Positions 51,435 through 60,249 of a stretch of DNA of 64,000 nucleotides are shown piece by piece. The translations under genes were made by a program, and so were the position numbers. The stretch is taken from assembly GCF_036350515.1 (NCBI RefSeq), contig NZ_JAZDUE010000002.1:124001-188000 (forward strand). The letters are read 5' to 3'. The stretch is from Gordonia prachuapensis. GTDB lineage: Bacteria > Actinomycetota > Actinomycetes > Mycobacteriales > Mycobacteriaceae. Numbering within the stretch: the stretch's first letter is position 1; each line of letters begins with the position of its first letter. A model generated the notes under the pieces. It did not search any database, was not told where the DNA came from, and saw only the letters and a list, made by a program, of their open reading frames with translations.

Positions 51435-51932
51435 ATGACGACCTCACCGCAGACTTCGGTCGAATCCCCAGCCGCAGATTCCCCCGCCGCCGTCGATCCG
51501 CTCTCCATGTCCGGACTCGACCTCCTGCGCGCCTGGATGGACGACCCGAATCGGGACTCGCGACCCAGTATCGGCCGACTTCTCGGCATGACGCCGAAGG
51601 AGATCGACGAGGGGTCGGTGACGTTCGCCGTCACCCCGCAGGCCGACTTCGCCAATCCGCTCGGCACCGTGCACGGCGGGATCTGCGCGACGCTCCTCGA
51701 CTCGGTGATGGGCTGCGCCGTCCACACCACCCTGCCCGCCGGGGTCGGCTACACGACGCTGGAGCTGAAGATCAATTACATCCGCTCGGTGGCGACCGAT
51801 GCGGGCGACCTGACCGCGACCGGCACTGTCATCCACGTCGGCGGACGCACCGCGACCGCCGAGGGCAAGGTGTTCTCCGACGACGGCAAGCTCGTCGCGC
51901 ACGGCACCACCACGTGCATCGTGTTCCGCTGA
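51435..51932 (+). CDS. PaaI-family acyl-CoA thioesterase (hot-dog fold)
   Basis: 165 residues. The hot-dog segment NPLGTVHGGICATLLDSVMGCAVHTTLP carries the catalytic Gly/Asp/His residues of PaaI-type thioesterases. TTLELKINYIRSV and the closing VAHGTTTCIVF are also typical. It would hydrolyse aryl- or acyl-CoA. It lies under probable control of the divergent TetR protein. Confidence 0.88.
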   Translation: MTTSPQTSVESPAADSPAAVDPLSMSGLDLLRAWMDDPNRDSRPSIGRLLGMTPKEIDEGSVTFAVTPQADFANPLGTVHGGICATLLDSVMGCAVHTTLPAGVGYTTLELKINYIRSVATDAGDLTATGTVIHVGGRTATAEGKVFSDDGKLVAHGTTTCIVFR

Positions 51933-51943
51933 CGGGCTGCGGG

Positions 51944-52816
51944 TCAGGGCTTGGCGGGGACGTCTGTGGCCGACGCTCCGTCGTCGCCGGACCCTGACTT
52001 CTTCGTATCCGGGAAGAGCTTGCCCATCAACCGGATTCCGACCGCACCCACCACGATCAGAATCCACCCGAGCACGGTGGTCGTGGAATCGGTGACCAGA
52101 CCGGCGATCCCGACGATGAGCACAAAGACCGGCAGCCAGTCGAAGAGCCGTGCGATCGACACGGGCGGGTCGGTGTCGACACCCATCTGTTGCATCGCTC
52201 TGGGCGGACCATAGTCGGGGTAGAACTCGGTGAACGCGATCGCGAACACGGTCGCACCGATCGGGATGATCCACCCGAGCCAGAAGTTGTCCGAGGTGCC
52301 GAGTACCGCATCCCCGATGAGTCCGGCGATGGCCGATACGCCGAACGCGGCGGCCCACGCACCCGTGATCACGTAGTTGGTCCGGATGAAGATCGGTGAT
52401 TCCCAGAACTCTTCGGGCTTCTGCTCCTTGGCGTACTCGAGGGTGAACGGCCGCCGGATCAGGACCGAACCGAGCGCGAACGTGACCAGCGCGAGATTGA
52501 CGATCTCTCCGGCCCAGAGTTCGAGCCAGGTGATCATGGACGCTGTCGCGAACAGCCCGATCACACACAGGACCGCGAAGAACGCGACGTCGAACCACTC
52601 GAGCAGTTTGATCGAGTTGCCCAGGCGCCAGCTCGCGAAGACGACCAGCAACGCCAGACCGAGTGCCGCCGAGACCGATTCCTCGAACCTGCCCGGCCCA
52701 CTCAACACCGCCATCAGGATCCACGGCGCCAATCCGGACAGCGGCGAGTTGACGAAGGCACGCACGAGCGACGAGCCCCTGGCCGGATGTGCGGAGCCGC
52801 CCGATGCGGATGTCAC
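51944..52816 (-). CDS. conserved integral membrane protein
   Basis: 290 residues with about seven to eight predicted membrane helices and a charged C-terminal tail (FPDTKKSGSGDDGASATD). I do not recognise the family. Notable segments are SPLSGLAPWILMAVLSGPGRFEE, EWFDVAFFAVLC and FTEFYPDYGPPRAM. It lies convergent with the thioesterase (11 bp apart) and upstream of nothing obvious. Function unknown. Confidence 0.72.
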   Translation of the reverse strand: MTSASGGSAHPARGSSLVRAFVNSPLSGLAPWILMAVLSGPGRFEESVSAALGLALLVVFASWRLGNSIKLLEWFDVAFFAVLCVIGLFATASMITWLELWAGEIVNLALVTFALGSVLIRRPFTLEYAKEQKPEEFWESPIFIRTNYVITGAWAAAFGVSAIAGLIGDAVLGTSDNFWLGWIIPIGATVFAIAFTEFYPDYGPPRAMQQMGVDTDPPVSIARLFDWLPVFVLIVGIAGLVTDSTTTVLGWILIVVGAVGIRLMGKLFPDTKKSGSGDDGASATDVPAKP

Positions 52817-52894
52817 AGCCCAAATAATATGGCCGCGACGGCATCGTCGCAGGTCATTGGGCAGAATGCCGGAGCTGAACGGGGACGAGGCCGG

Positions 52895-53704
52895 CTACGC
52901 GTCGAGGAACTTGTCGCGCAGGGCTCGCTGCCCGTCGGCATCGATGCCCAATCCCTCGGCGAAGTAGTTCTCGACCGTCCCGAATTGATCCTCGACCTCG
53001 GCGAATGCGGCGTCGAGATACGCCGCCTGCACCCCGAGCAGCGGACGGAGCAGGTCGGGGTCGCCGCCCGCGGCCTCGAACCCGTCGAACACGTGCCGGA
53101 TCGCGGGCAGGAACATGTCGTTGGTGAGCAGGTAGTCGTCGTAGACGGCGTCGCGGTCGACGCCCAGGATCGTCAGGAAAGACGCTGCCGCCCAACCGGT
53201 CCGGTCCTTCCCGGCGGTGCAGTGGAAGAGTGCGGGCGCGGCGCCGTCGAGCAGCCGGGTGAACAGCCCCTGGTAGGACTTCTGTGCGCTGGGCAGGTTC
53301 ACGAGGTCGCGGTACGCGCCGTACATGTGCTCGACGCCGCTGCCGTCGGCGAGCTTCTCGTTGGCGGCGGCCACCGTCTCCGGGTCGGACAGCACCTTGT
53401 CGAGGTTGGCGGGGGCGCTCACGGTCTCGGCGTCGGCGAGCACATCGAGGTGTACGCCGACGGCTCCGTCGATCGTCGGGTCCGGCTCGGCATCGGTCTC
53501 CGCCACCGACCGCAGGTCGAAGACGGTGCGGATATCGAGCCCCGAGAGGAAGGCGCGGTCGGCGTCCGAGGCGTCGTGCAGGGCCGCGGACCGGAACACC
53601 CGGCCGATCGCCACCCGCCGCCCGTCCGCGGTCAGCGCCCCGCCGACGTCACGGAAGTTCGCGACGGTGGTGAGCTCGAGACGGTCGACGCTGCGTTCGG
53701 TCAT
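52895..53704 (-). CDS. PtpB-like tyrosine/lipid phosphatase
   Basis: 269 residues. The P-loop FHCTAGKDRTG (Cys162, Arg168) has the Lys-Asp signature of the MptpB family (PF13350), triple-specificity phosphatases acting on phosphotyrosine and phosphoinositides. The N-terminal NFRDVGG box is present. The length matches M. tuberculosis PtpB (Rv0153c). No signal peptide. The ATG at 53704 is chosen over one at 53749. Confidence 0.88.
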   Translation of the reverse strand: MTERSVDRLELTTVANFRDVGGALTADGRRVAIGRVFRSAALHDASDADRAFLSGLDIRTVFDLRSVAETDAEPDPTIDGAVGVHLDVLADAETVSAPANLDKVLSDPETVAAANEKLADGSGVEHMYGAYRDLVNLPSAQKSYQGLFTRLLDGAAPALFHCTAGKDRTGWAAASFLTILGVDRDAVYDDYLLTNDMFLPAIRHVFDGFEAAGGDPDLLRPLLGVQAAYLDAAFAEVEDQFGTVENYFAEGLGIDADGQRALRDKFLDA

Positions 53705-53758
53705 GGATTCATCGTGGCAGACGTCGTCGGACGCGACGTACTCGAGCACGCGCCGACG

Positions 53759-54556
53759 TCACAGACCGTAGACGTTCACCCAGTCGACGAACATGGCTCC
53801 CGTCGGGAACGTGGGCCCGCCGAAGTAATCGAGTTGCAGCGCGAGGCGCATCGGTCGTGGTGGTAGACGTCCGGTGTCGGTGCTCACCGCCCACTGCACG
53901 CCGTCCCGGTAGACCGCGATCCGTTGCGGGGTCCACTCGACGGCCCAGCTGTGCCAGCGGGTGGCGTTGACCCTGGTCACGTGCTGTTCGACGTGGTTGG
54001 CCGCACCGTAGTGCAGGTTGTACTCGACGCGCTGACGCCAGGGGTCCGAGATCTCCATGAAGTCGATCTCGCCGCCGACCGGCCAGTCCTCGGCGACCGG
54101 CCACAGCAGGGCCACCGGGTGCCAGGCGAACGCCGCCATCGTGGACCGCGCGCAGATCTCCCAGCGTCCATATTTCTGGCCGCTCCATCGCGGTGTGAGA
54201 CCGCCCGAGTTTCCGCGCAGGTCGGAACGGATGACCAGGTCACCGCCCGAGACCGACACCGCATCGGGCGTGCGCCGGCCGTTGCCGTCGTGTCCTGGAC
54301 CGTCGTAGAGGTGCCAGTCGTTCAACGACGCTGCACCGGTGAACTGGTCGGATCGCGCGGGACTTCCCCACCCGTGCGTATCGGCCGCGCTCGCAGCGCA
54401 CTTGCCGGCCGCCACCGGCATCGGTCCGGTCGACGGCGCACCGGCCGCGCGATCGTTGCCGGCCACCACTCCGAGGGAAGTCAGGAGAACGACGAGTACG
54501 CCGCGAATCAGATTGTGGGGGTTGAGAACAGGAACCGCTGATGTCGGACTGATCAC
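53759..54556 (-). CDS. exported glycoside hydrolase family 16 protein
   Basis: 265 residues. The signal peptide (IRGVLVVLLTSLGVVAG) is followed by a laminarinase-type beta-sandwich. The catalytic signature EIDFME (Glu163, Asp165, Glu168) and substrate-cleft segments (WSGQKYGRWEICAR, RWHSWAVEWTP) are intact. It would cleave beta-1,3- or related glucans outside the cell. The start is GTG at 54556, and a TTG at 54577 would precede it. It is upstream of the phosphatase on the same strand. Confidence 0.87.
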   Translation of the reverse strand: MISPTSAVPVLNPHNLIRGVLVVLLTSLGVVAGNDRAAGAPSTGPMPVAAGKCAASAADTHGWGSPARSDQFTGAASLNDWHLYDGPGHDGNGRRTPDAVSVSGGDLVIRSDLRGNSGGLTPRWSGQKYGRWEICARSTMAAFAWHPVALLWPVAEDWPVGGEIDFMEISDPWRQRVEYNLHYGAANHVEQHVTRVNATRWHSWAVEWTPQRIAVYRDGVQWAVSTDTGRLPPRPMRLALQLDYFGGPTFPTGAMFVDWVNVYGL

Positions 54557-54745
54557 ACGGCAAACGTAACAGCGCAATCTGGTACGCGTGTCCGAATTGC
54601 ATCAATCGCAACCCGGTCCTGGTGATGGCGAACCGTGGGGCGCGCGGGGGCGTCATAGTTCTGGCCGCATTTCCGGGTTCCGGCTTGGAGACGCAACTGC
54701 GGCCAGAAGCGGCAGGTGCGGCCAGAACCGGGAGGCCCGAACAGC

Positions 54746-54781
54746 ACTGGACCCGGCCACCTGATGGTGACCGGGTCCAGT
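54746..54781 (-). terminator. terminator hairpin after groEL2
   Basis: Perfect 11-bp arms ACTGGACCCGG and CCGGGTCCAGT, with further imperfect pairing inside the 14-nt loop region. It lies 34 bp past the groEL2 stop. In the same gap TTCTGGCCGCA and TGCGGCCAGAA form a second, looser inverted repeat. Confidence 0.65.
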
Positions 54782-54814
54782 TGGTTCACGAAGAGTGAAG
54801 CCTGGGTTTCTGGA

Positions 54815-56440
54815 TCAGAAGCCCATTCCGCCCATCTCGTCGCCACCCGGCATGGCCGGGGCCGGGTTCTTCTCCGGCTTGTCGGCGACGACGGCCTCGG
54901 TGGTGAGGAACAGAGCCGCGATCGAGGCTGCGTTCTGCAGCGCCGAGCGGGTGACCTTCACCGGGTCGTTGATGCCGGCCTTGAGCAGGTCCTCGTACTC
55001 GCCGGTGGCGGCGTTGAGGCCGGTGCCCAGCTTGGAGTTGAGGATCTTGTCGGCGACGACGCCGGGCTCGAGGCCTGCGTTGATCGCGATCTGCTTGGCC
55101 GGGGCCGACAGCGCAACCTTGACGATGTTGGCGCCGGTGGCCTCGTCACCGGTGAGCGAGATGCCCTCGATGGCCGACTCGGACTGCAGCAGGGCCACGC
55201 CACCGCCGGCGACGATGCCCTCTTCGACGGCAGCCTTCGCGTTGCGGACGGCGTCCTCGATGCGGTGCTTGCGCTCCTTGAGCTCGACCTCGGTGGCCGC
55301 GCCCGCCTTGATGACCGCAACACCGCCGGCCAGCTTGGCCAGACGCTCCTGCAGCTTCTCACGGTCGTAGTCGGAGTCGCTGTTCTCGATCTCGCTGCGG
55401 ATCTGCGCCACGCGACCGGCGATCGCGTCGGCATCGCCCGACCCGTCGACGATGGTGGTCTCGTCCTTGGTCACGACGACCTTGCGGGCGGTACCGAGCA
55501 GCTCGATGCCGGCGCTCTCCAGCGAGAGACCGACCTCTTCGCTGATGACCTCGCCACCGGTGAGGATGGCGATGTCGGCCAGCATGGCCTTGCGACGGTC
55601 ACCGAAGCCCGGGGCCTTGACGGCGACGGACTTGAAGGTGCCGCGGATCTTGTTGACGACCAGGGTCGACAGGGCTTCGCCCTCGACGTCCTCGGCGATG
55701 ATCAGCAGCGGCTTGCCGGCCTGGATGACCTTCTCCAGCAGCGGCAGCAGATCCTTGACGGTCGAGACCTTGCCCGACACGAGCAGGATGTACGGGTCCT
55801 CGAGGACCGCTTCCTGACGATCGGCGTCGGTCACGAAGTAGCCCGAGATGTAGCCCTTGTCGAAGCGCATGCCCTCGGTGAGCTCGAGCTGCAGGCCGAA
55901 GGTCTGAGCCTCCTCGACCGTGATGACGCCTTCCTTGCCGACCTTGTCCATGGCCTCGGCGATGAGCTCGCCGATGGACGGGTCGCCGGCCGAGATGCCC
56001 GCGGTGGCAGCGATCTGCTCCTTGGTCTCGACCTCCTTGGCGCTCTTCAGGAGGGCCTCGGTGACGGCCTCGGTGGCCTTCTCGATGCCGCGCTTCAGAC
56101 CCATCGGGTTGGCGCCGGCAGCGACGTTGCGCAGGCCCTCACGGACGAGTGCCTGAGCCAGAACGGTGGCGGTGGTGGTGCCGTCGCCCGCGACGTCGTC
56201 GGTCTTCTTGGCGACTTCCTTGACGAGCTCGGCGCCGATCTTCTCGTAGGGGTCCTCGAGCTCGATCTCCTTGGCGATGGACACACCATCGTTGGTGATC
56301 GTGGGGGCGCCCCACTTCTTCTCCAGAACGACGTTGCGACCCTTGGGTCCCAACGTCACCTTGACTGCGTCGGCGAGGCTGTTGAGGCCACGCTCGAGAC
56401 CGCGGCGGGCCTCTTCGTCGAACGCGATTTGCTTGGCCAT
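54815..56440 (-). CDS. groEL2: 60-kDa chaperonin GroEL2
   Basis: 541 residues, full-length. ATP-dependent protein-folding chamber subunit. The ATP-binding GDGTTTATVLAQ, the start AKQIAFDEEARRGLERG and the C-terminal MGGMGF tail are typical of GroEL2. GroEL1 paralogues in this order end in a His-rich tail. There is no groES next to it, again as for groEL2. Two CIRCE operators lie upstream, so HrcA control is expected. The ribosome site is GGAGGA. Confidence 0.98.
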   Translation of the reverse strand: MAKQIAFDEEARRGLERGLNSLADAVKVTLGPKGRNVVLEKKWGAPTITNDGVSIAKEIELEDPYEKIGAELVKEVAKKTDDVAGDGTTTATVLAQALVREGLRNVAAGANPMGLKRGIEKATEAVTEALLKSAKEVETKEQIAATAGISAGDPSIGELIAEAMDKVGKEGVITVEEAQTFGLQLELTEGMRFDKGYISGYFVTDADRQEAVLEDPYILLVSGKVSTVKDLLPLLEKVIQAGKPLLIIAEDVEGEALSTLVVNKIRGTFKSVAVKAPGFGDRRKAMLADIAILTGGEVISEEVGLSLESAGIELLGTARKVVVTKDETTIVDGSGDADAIAGRVAQIRSEIENSDSDYDREKLQERLAKLAGGVAVIKAGAATEVELKERKHRIEDAVRNAKAAVEEGIVAGGGVALLQSESAIEGISLTGDEATGANIVKVALSAPAKQIAINAGLEPGVVADKILNSKLGTGLNAATGEYEDLLKAGINDPVKVTRSALQNAASIAALFLTTEAVVADKPEKNPAPAMPGGDEMGGMGF

Positions 56441-56547
56441 GGGTAAGTGATCCTCCGATAGGGGGTGACACCAGGTATCTATGGCCGGACTCGGTGCCCG
56501 CGACGGACGACCGGTGTGTCATTCGGAACCGATCTCACCGTCCCGAC

Positions 56548-56574
56548 CTGGCACTCACAGCTTGCGAGTGCCAA
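56548..56574 (-). promoter_or_regulatory. CIRCE element 1 (HrcA operator)
   Basis: CTGGCACTC-N9-GAGTGCCAA matches the CIRCE consensus TTAGCACTC-N9-GAGTGCTAA in its core arms (GCACTC/GAGTGC), and its flanks extend as a near-perfect palindrome. It is located 108 bp before groEL2. Confidence 0.88.
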
Positions 56575-56582
56575 GGTCGTTT

Positions 56583-56609
56583 TTAGCACTCACCAGGGGC
56601 GAGTGCAAG
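56583..56609 (-). promoter_or_regulatory. CIRCE element 2 (HrcA operator)
   Basis: TTAGCACTC-N9-GAGTGCAAG, with the left arm identical to the CIRCE consensus. It lies 8 bp from element 1 and 6 bp from the stop of the GntR gene. Paired CIRCE sites are a known arrangement before groEL2 in mycobacteria. Confidence 0.88.
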
Positions 56610-56615
56610 GTGTGG

Positions 56616-57293
56616 TCACTTCCTCAGCAACCGCACCAGGACACCGGCGGCGTGGGCTTTCGCCGCACGCTCGGCCTCGTCGGCGTCACCGGCCTCCAGC
56701 GCCCCGACGATCCGGCGGTGTTCGGCGACGGCGAGCCTGCGGTTGACGTCGTGGCTCCACATGTCCGACCGATAGAGGTGCGACTGCGTGTCGAGCCGGA
56801 ACAGCGCGTCACACAGCGGTTTGTTGCCCGAATGCGCCCGCACCGCGGTGTGGAAGTCCAGGTCGAGGTCGGCGTCGCGCCGATGATCGGCGGAGGTCTC
56901 GAGGTACGCCTCCTGCTCACGCACCCGCTCCCAGAGTTCCGCCAGGTCGGCGAGGGTGACACGGGTGGTGGCCTCACGCGCCGCGAGCCCGTCGAGGACT
57001 TCGCGGACCTCGAAGACGTGCCGGAGCATCTCGTCGTCGAGGTGGGCGACCTTCGCACCTGCGCGCGGCGTGTAGACCGCGAGCCCGTCGACCACGAGTT
57101 GCTGCACCGCCTCCCGCACGGGGCTGCGGGACACCTCCAGCCGAGCCGCAAGCCCAGGCACCGACAGCGACGTCCCCGACTCCAGCTTTCCCGCGAAGAT
57201 CTCGTCGCGGAGTTGCCGGAGGACCGCCTCGGTGAGCAGGGCACCGTCGGAACCGGACGCGCGCAGCGACTGGAGGCTGTCGGAGATGCTCAT
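56616..57293 (-). CDS. GntR-family regulator, FCD domain
   Basis: 225 residues. The winged helix is at about 15-80 (LLTEAVLRQLRDEIFAGKLESG, GLAARLEVSRSPVREAVQQL). The FCD effector domain at about 90-215 carries metal-ligand histidines and an aspartate (DLDLDFHTAVRAHSGN, AEHRRIVGALEAGDADEAE). It is downstream of the oxygenase gene by 28 bp on the same strand and probably controls the oxygenase-ABC locus. The TACATGTA boxes near 60200 are candidate sites. Confidence 0.88.
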   Translation of the reverse strand: MSISDSLQSLRASGSDGALLTEAVLRQLRDEIFAGKLESGTSLSVPGLAARLEVSRSPVREAVQQLVVDGLAVYTPRAGAKVAHLDDEMLRHVFEVREVLDGLAAREATTRVTLADLAELWERVREQEAYLETSADHRRDADLDLDFHTAVRAHSGNKPLCDALFRLDTQSHLYRSDMWSHDVNRRLAVAEHRRIVGALEAGDADEAERAAKAHAAGVLVRLLRK

Positions 57294-57321
57294 GATCCAC
57301 CCATTCTGACCCGTCGCCGGG

Positions 57322-58353
57322 TCACAGTGCCGCCTTCACGCGCTGGGCTTCGCGATCGGCGAACTCCGGGGCCACCCCCGCCTTCATCCCGGCGAGTTTG
57401 GCGTCGATGTTCTCCGCGACGGTGATGGGCGGGTATCCGGGGCGCTCGGCGCTCGCGCAGCCCGGCAGGGTCTCGATCACCGCGTCGTGGTTGCCGTCGA
57501 AGAAGAAGGCGGCCGACCGGCGACGGATGATGCGGCCGTCCACCACGGGCGGGTCGACACGATGGACGGTGGAGCGCCATCGGTCGTTGGTCCAGCGAGC
57601 CATCGCGTCGCCGAGATTGACCAGCAGCGCGCCGTCGGCGGGCTGCACGTCGTGCCAGACGCCGTCGACGTCGAGGACCTGCAGGCCGGGCACCTGGTCG
57701 GCCCACAGGACGGTGAGGATGCCGAAGTCGGTGTGCGCGCCCATGCCGGTGAGCTCGCCGGCCAACTCGATCTCCCCTTCCGGCAGCGTGTAGTTGTTCA
57801 TCTTCAAGGCGTCGATCGAGTGGTCGGTCAACTCGTCGAAGTAGCCGGCCGGCAGACCGAGCGCATCGGTGCAGGCGGTGAGCAACACGCGCGACACCGA
57901 ACGGACGGCGTCGAACCAGGCCTCGACGGCAGGACGGAAGCCCGGCGCGGCGTCCGGCCACGTGTTGCTCGCATAGCTCGACTCCGGCAACTCGTGCTCG
58001 GCGAACCAGGACCGTTCCGAGCCGACGGTGAACGCCTCGTAGAAGTCGTTCATCTGGTTCGCCGCGGCCACACCGAGACTCATGCTGAGCGACTCGCTCT
58101 TGGGTGGGCTGTAACCACGGTTCTCGCCGGGCCGGGTGTAGCGCTTCTTGGCGTCGAGGGGCAGGGCGTAGAACTCGTCGAGGGCCGTCGTGAGGCCGTT
58201 GATGACGGAGTCATCGACGCCGTGCCCGACCACCTGGATGAATCCGACAGTGCTGCATGCCTCGTCGATCTCACGGGCGACGCGAGCGCGTTCGGCGGCC
58301 GAGCCATCGGGGTCGAGGTACGGCGAGATGTCGATGGTGGGGACGGTGAACAT
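57322..58353 (-). CDS. Fe(II)/2-oxoglutarate-dependent oxygenase, isopenicillin N synthase-like
   Basis: 343 residues. The N-terminal DIOX_N domain (VPTIDISPYL, STVGFIQVVGHGV) is followed by the jelly-roll core with iron ligands His207, Asp209 (GAHTDFGILTVL) and His264 (STVHRV), and the 2-oxoglutarate anchor RRS at 278-280. It hydroxylates or demethylates a small molecule. The same-strand ABC permease and ATPase upstream suggest it acts on the imported compound. The ATG at 58353 is used. Confidence 0.9.
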   Translation of the reverse strand: MFTVPTIDISPYLDPDGSAAERARVAREIDEACSTVGFIQVVGHGVDDSVINGLTTALDEFYALPLDAKKRYTRPGENRGYSPPKSESLSMSLGVAAANQMNDFYEAFTVGSERSWFAEHELPESSYASNTWPDAAPGFRPAVEAWFDAVRSVSRVLLTACTDALGLPAGYFDELTDHSIDALKMNNYTLPEGEIELAGELTGMGAHTDFGILTVLWADQVPGLQVLDVDGVWHDVQPADGALLVNLGDAMARWTNDRWRSTVHRVDPPVVDGRIIRRRSAAFFFDGNHDAVIETLPGCASAERPGYPPITVAENIDAKLAGMKAGVAPEFADREAQRVKAAL

Positions 58354-58446
58354 GGTGTGCTCCTTGGATATGGTGGCGGGTGGACTGAGCGATCTCGACT
58401 TCGACAAGCTCAGCCCGGCGGATACGGCTCCGCTGCCGCTCGTCAC

Positions 58447-58523
58447 CTACTCGATCAGCGGGAGATTGCCGCCTCCGCTGGTCGAGTAGTTTCGAGCCGC
58501 TAGGCGAGAAACGTATCGAGACC
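58447..58523. repeat. dispersed repeat, CTACTCGA family, hairpin form
   Basis: CTACTCGATCAGCGG and CCGCTGGTCGAGTAG form 15-bp arms with one mismatch, followed by CGAGCCGCTAGGCGAGAAACGTATCGAGAC. The same words occur at 28980, 41798 and 45871. It lies between the permease stop and the oxygenase start and may separate their transcripts. Confidence 0.7.
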
Positions 58524-59402
58524 TCATCGCCGCCGGTTCACGAAAGCGTTGAGCACGCTGAAGATTCCGAACACGACGATCCCGAAGAGGGATGCGAGCA
58601 CGATCGCGGCGATGAGGTCGTCGGACTGCAGGCGTGCGCGGTAGATGTCCAGCAGGGTCCCGATACCCGGCTCGCCCTTCGCGAAGAACATGTCGCCGAT
58701 GATCGCGCCGACCACCACGAGGCCCGACGCGGTCCGGAATCCCGTCATCATCGACGGAAGGGCCGACGGGAACTCGAGTTTCGCGAGACGCTGCGCGGTC
58801 GAGGCCTTCGTCAGCGTGAACAGCTCATGCGCACCCTTGTCGACCGACACCATGCCGAAGTGGGTGTTGGCGATGATCGGGAAGATCGCGATGATGACGC
58901 AGACGATCGTCCGGGCGACCATGCCGTAGCCGAACCACAGGCCGATCAGCGGGACGATCGCCAGCACCGGGATCACCTGCAGCACAACCGCCCACGGGTA
59001 GATGGCACGTTCGAGGAAAGACCCCCGGCTCATCACCACACCGATGGTCACACCGATCAGTGCGGCAAACGCGAAGCCCACGAAGCTGACCTTCGCGGTC
59101 ACCCAGAGCGCATCGAGCATCGGGCCGACATGGTCGGGATCGAGCAGCGAGTTGGTCAGCACCTCATGTGGTGGCGGCAAGAGGAAGCGCCGCTCCGGAC
59201 TGAGGATCAGGTAGCTGACGCAATACCAGAGGCCGATCGCGGCGGCAAGCGAGAGCGCGGGCGGCAGGCCGTAGCGCACAACGGCTTTGAGGGCTGATCG
59301 GCCGCGCGCGGATTCGGCGACCGGGGCGCCGGGCGTCTCGCCACCGGTTGCTGTCGAGTCAGTCGTGGTGTTCATCGGGGTCGACGGTGCGGTCGTGGTC
59401 AT
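58524..59402 (-). CDS. ABC transporter permease, NitT/TauT (SsuC) family
   Basis: 292 residues. A Thr/Ala-rich N-terminus is followed by about six membrane helices (first ALSLAAAIGLWYCVSYLIL). The EAA-like cytoplasmic loop contains TKASTAQRLAKLEFPSALPSMMTG. This type forms a dimer in importers of nitrate, sulfonates, thiamine precursors and similar compounds. It overlaps the ATPase gene by 4 bp. The TGA lies at the edge of the dispersed repeat. Confidence 0.9.
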   Translation of the reverse strand: MTTTAPSTPMNTTTDSTATGGETPGAPVAESARGRSALKAVVRYGLPPALSLAAAIGLWYCVSYLILSPERRFLLPPPHEVLTNSLLDPDHVGPMLDALWVTAKVSFVGFAFAALIGVTIGVVMSRGSFLERAIYPWAVVLQVIPVLAIVPLIGLWFGYGMVARTIVCVIIAIFPIIANTHFGMVSVDKGAHELFTLTKASTAQRLAKLEFPSALPSMMTGFRTASGLVVVGAIIGDMFFAKGEPGIGTLLDIYRARLQSDDLIAAIVLASLFGIVVFGIFSVLNAFVNRRR

Positions 59403-60178
59403 CGTGCGCCTCGCAGGGTCTCGGAGATCTCCGCGACGTGTTCGGTGAACCGGGTGTCGTAGCGGAGGTCGGTGTTTCGCGGATATGGGAAGTCGATTCG
59501 GATGTCGGCGACGATGCGGCCGGGCCGTGCGGACATCACGATCACCCGATTGGCCAGGAACACGGCCTCCGACACGGAGTGGGTGATGAACATGGCGGTG
59601 AAGCGACGGTCGGCGTAGAGCCGCTGCAGCTCGAGTTGCATGTCGAGACGCGTCATCTCGTCGAGGGCGCCGAACGGCTCGTCGAGCAACATCACCTGCG
59701 GTTCGGAGGTGAGCGTCCGGGCCAGCGAAGCGCGCATCTTCATGCCGCCCGACAACATGCGCGGCAGCTGCTTCTCGAATCCGCTCAACCCCACCGCGTC
59801 GATGGCGCGCTGCGCCCGAGCGCGCCGTTCGGATTTGGGCAGGCGGGCGATCTCGGCACAGAGTTCGACATTGGCGCGCACGGACCGCCACGGCAGGAGG
59901 GTCGGTTCCTGGAAGATGAAGCCGACCGAGTCGGTGGCGAGCGCGACACTGCCGTCGGTCGGTGCCTCCAGGCCGGCGGCCATCCGTAGGAGCGTGGACT
60001 TGCCACATCCCGACGGACCCACGACCGCCACGAAGTCGCCGTCGGCGATGTCGATGTCGATGCCGTCGAGCGCCCGGGTGCCCGACCCGAACTGCTTGGT
60101 CACGCCGGAAGCCGAGATGACGATTCCCTTGGTGAGGTGACGCGCGTCGGCGTCGTTCATGGTGTCGAAGAGGCTCAT
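59399..60178 (-). CDS. ABC transporter ATP-binding protein, NitT/TauT family
   Basis: 259 residues. Walker A GPSGCGKST, Q-loop FQEPTLLPWRS, signature LSGGMKMRASLAR (SGGM rather than SGGQ), Walker B VMLLDEPFGALDE and H-loop FITHSVSEA are all in order. It energises the importer with the permease downstream. ATG at 60178 is used, with ATG 60160 as the alternative. It is divergent from the substrate-binding gene across a 295-bp region with three TACATGTA boxes. Confidence 0.92.
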   Translation of the reverse strand: MSLFDTMNDADARHLTKGIVISASGVTKQFGSGTRALDGIDIDIADGDFVAVVGPSGCGKSTLLRMAAGLEAPTDGSVALATDSVGFIFQEPTLLPWRSVRANVELCAEIARLPKSERRARAQRAIDAVGLSGFEKQLPRMLSGGMKMRASLARTLTSEPQVMLLDEPFGALDEMTRLDMQLELQRLYADRRFTAMFITHSVSEAVFLANRVIVMSARPGRIVADIRIDFPYPRNTDLRYDTRFTEHVAEISETLRGAR

Positions 60179-60199
60179 GAGCAATCCAGTCGTCGGAAG

Positions 60200-60249
60200 T
60201 ACATGTAGATGGCGACCCATCCGCTGTCCTACATACTTCGTTACATGTA
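60200..60249. promoter_or_regulatory. two TACATGTA boxes near the ATPase start
   Basis: Perfect 8-bp palindromes at 60200-60207 and 60242-60249, 42 bp apart (four helical turns), 22 and 64 bp before the ATPase start. A related half-site CTACATAC lies between them at about 60229. Likely operators of the GntR regulator of this locus. Confidence 0.55.

Noticed and set aside
54660..54732. TTCTGGCCGCA / TGCGGCCAGAA inverted repeat as the groEL2 terminator
   Set aside because: The arms are far apart with extra copies on one side. The compact hairpin at 54746-54781 is a better terminator.
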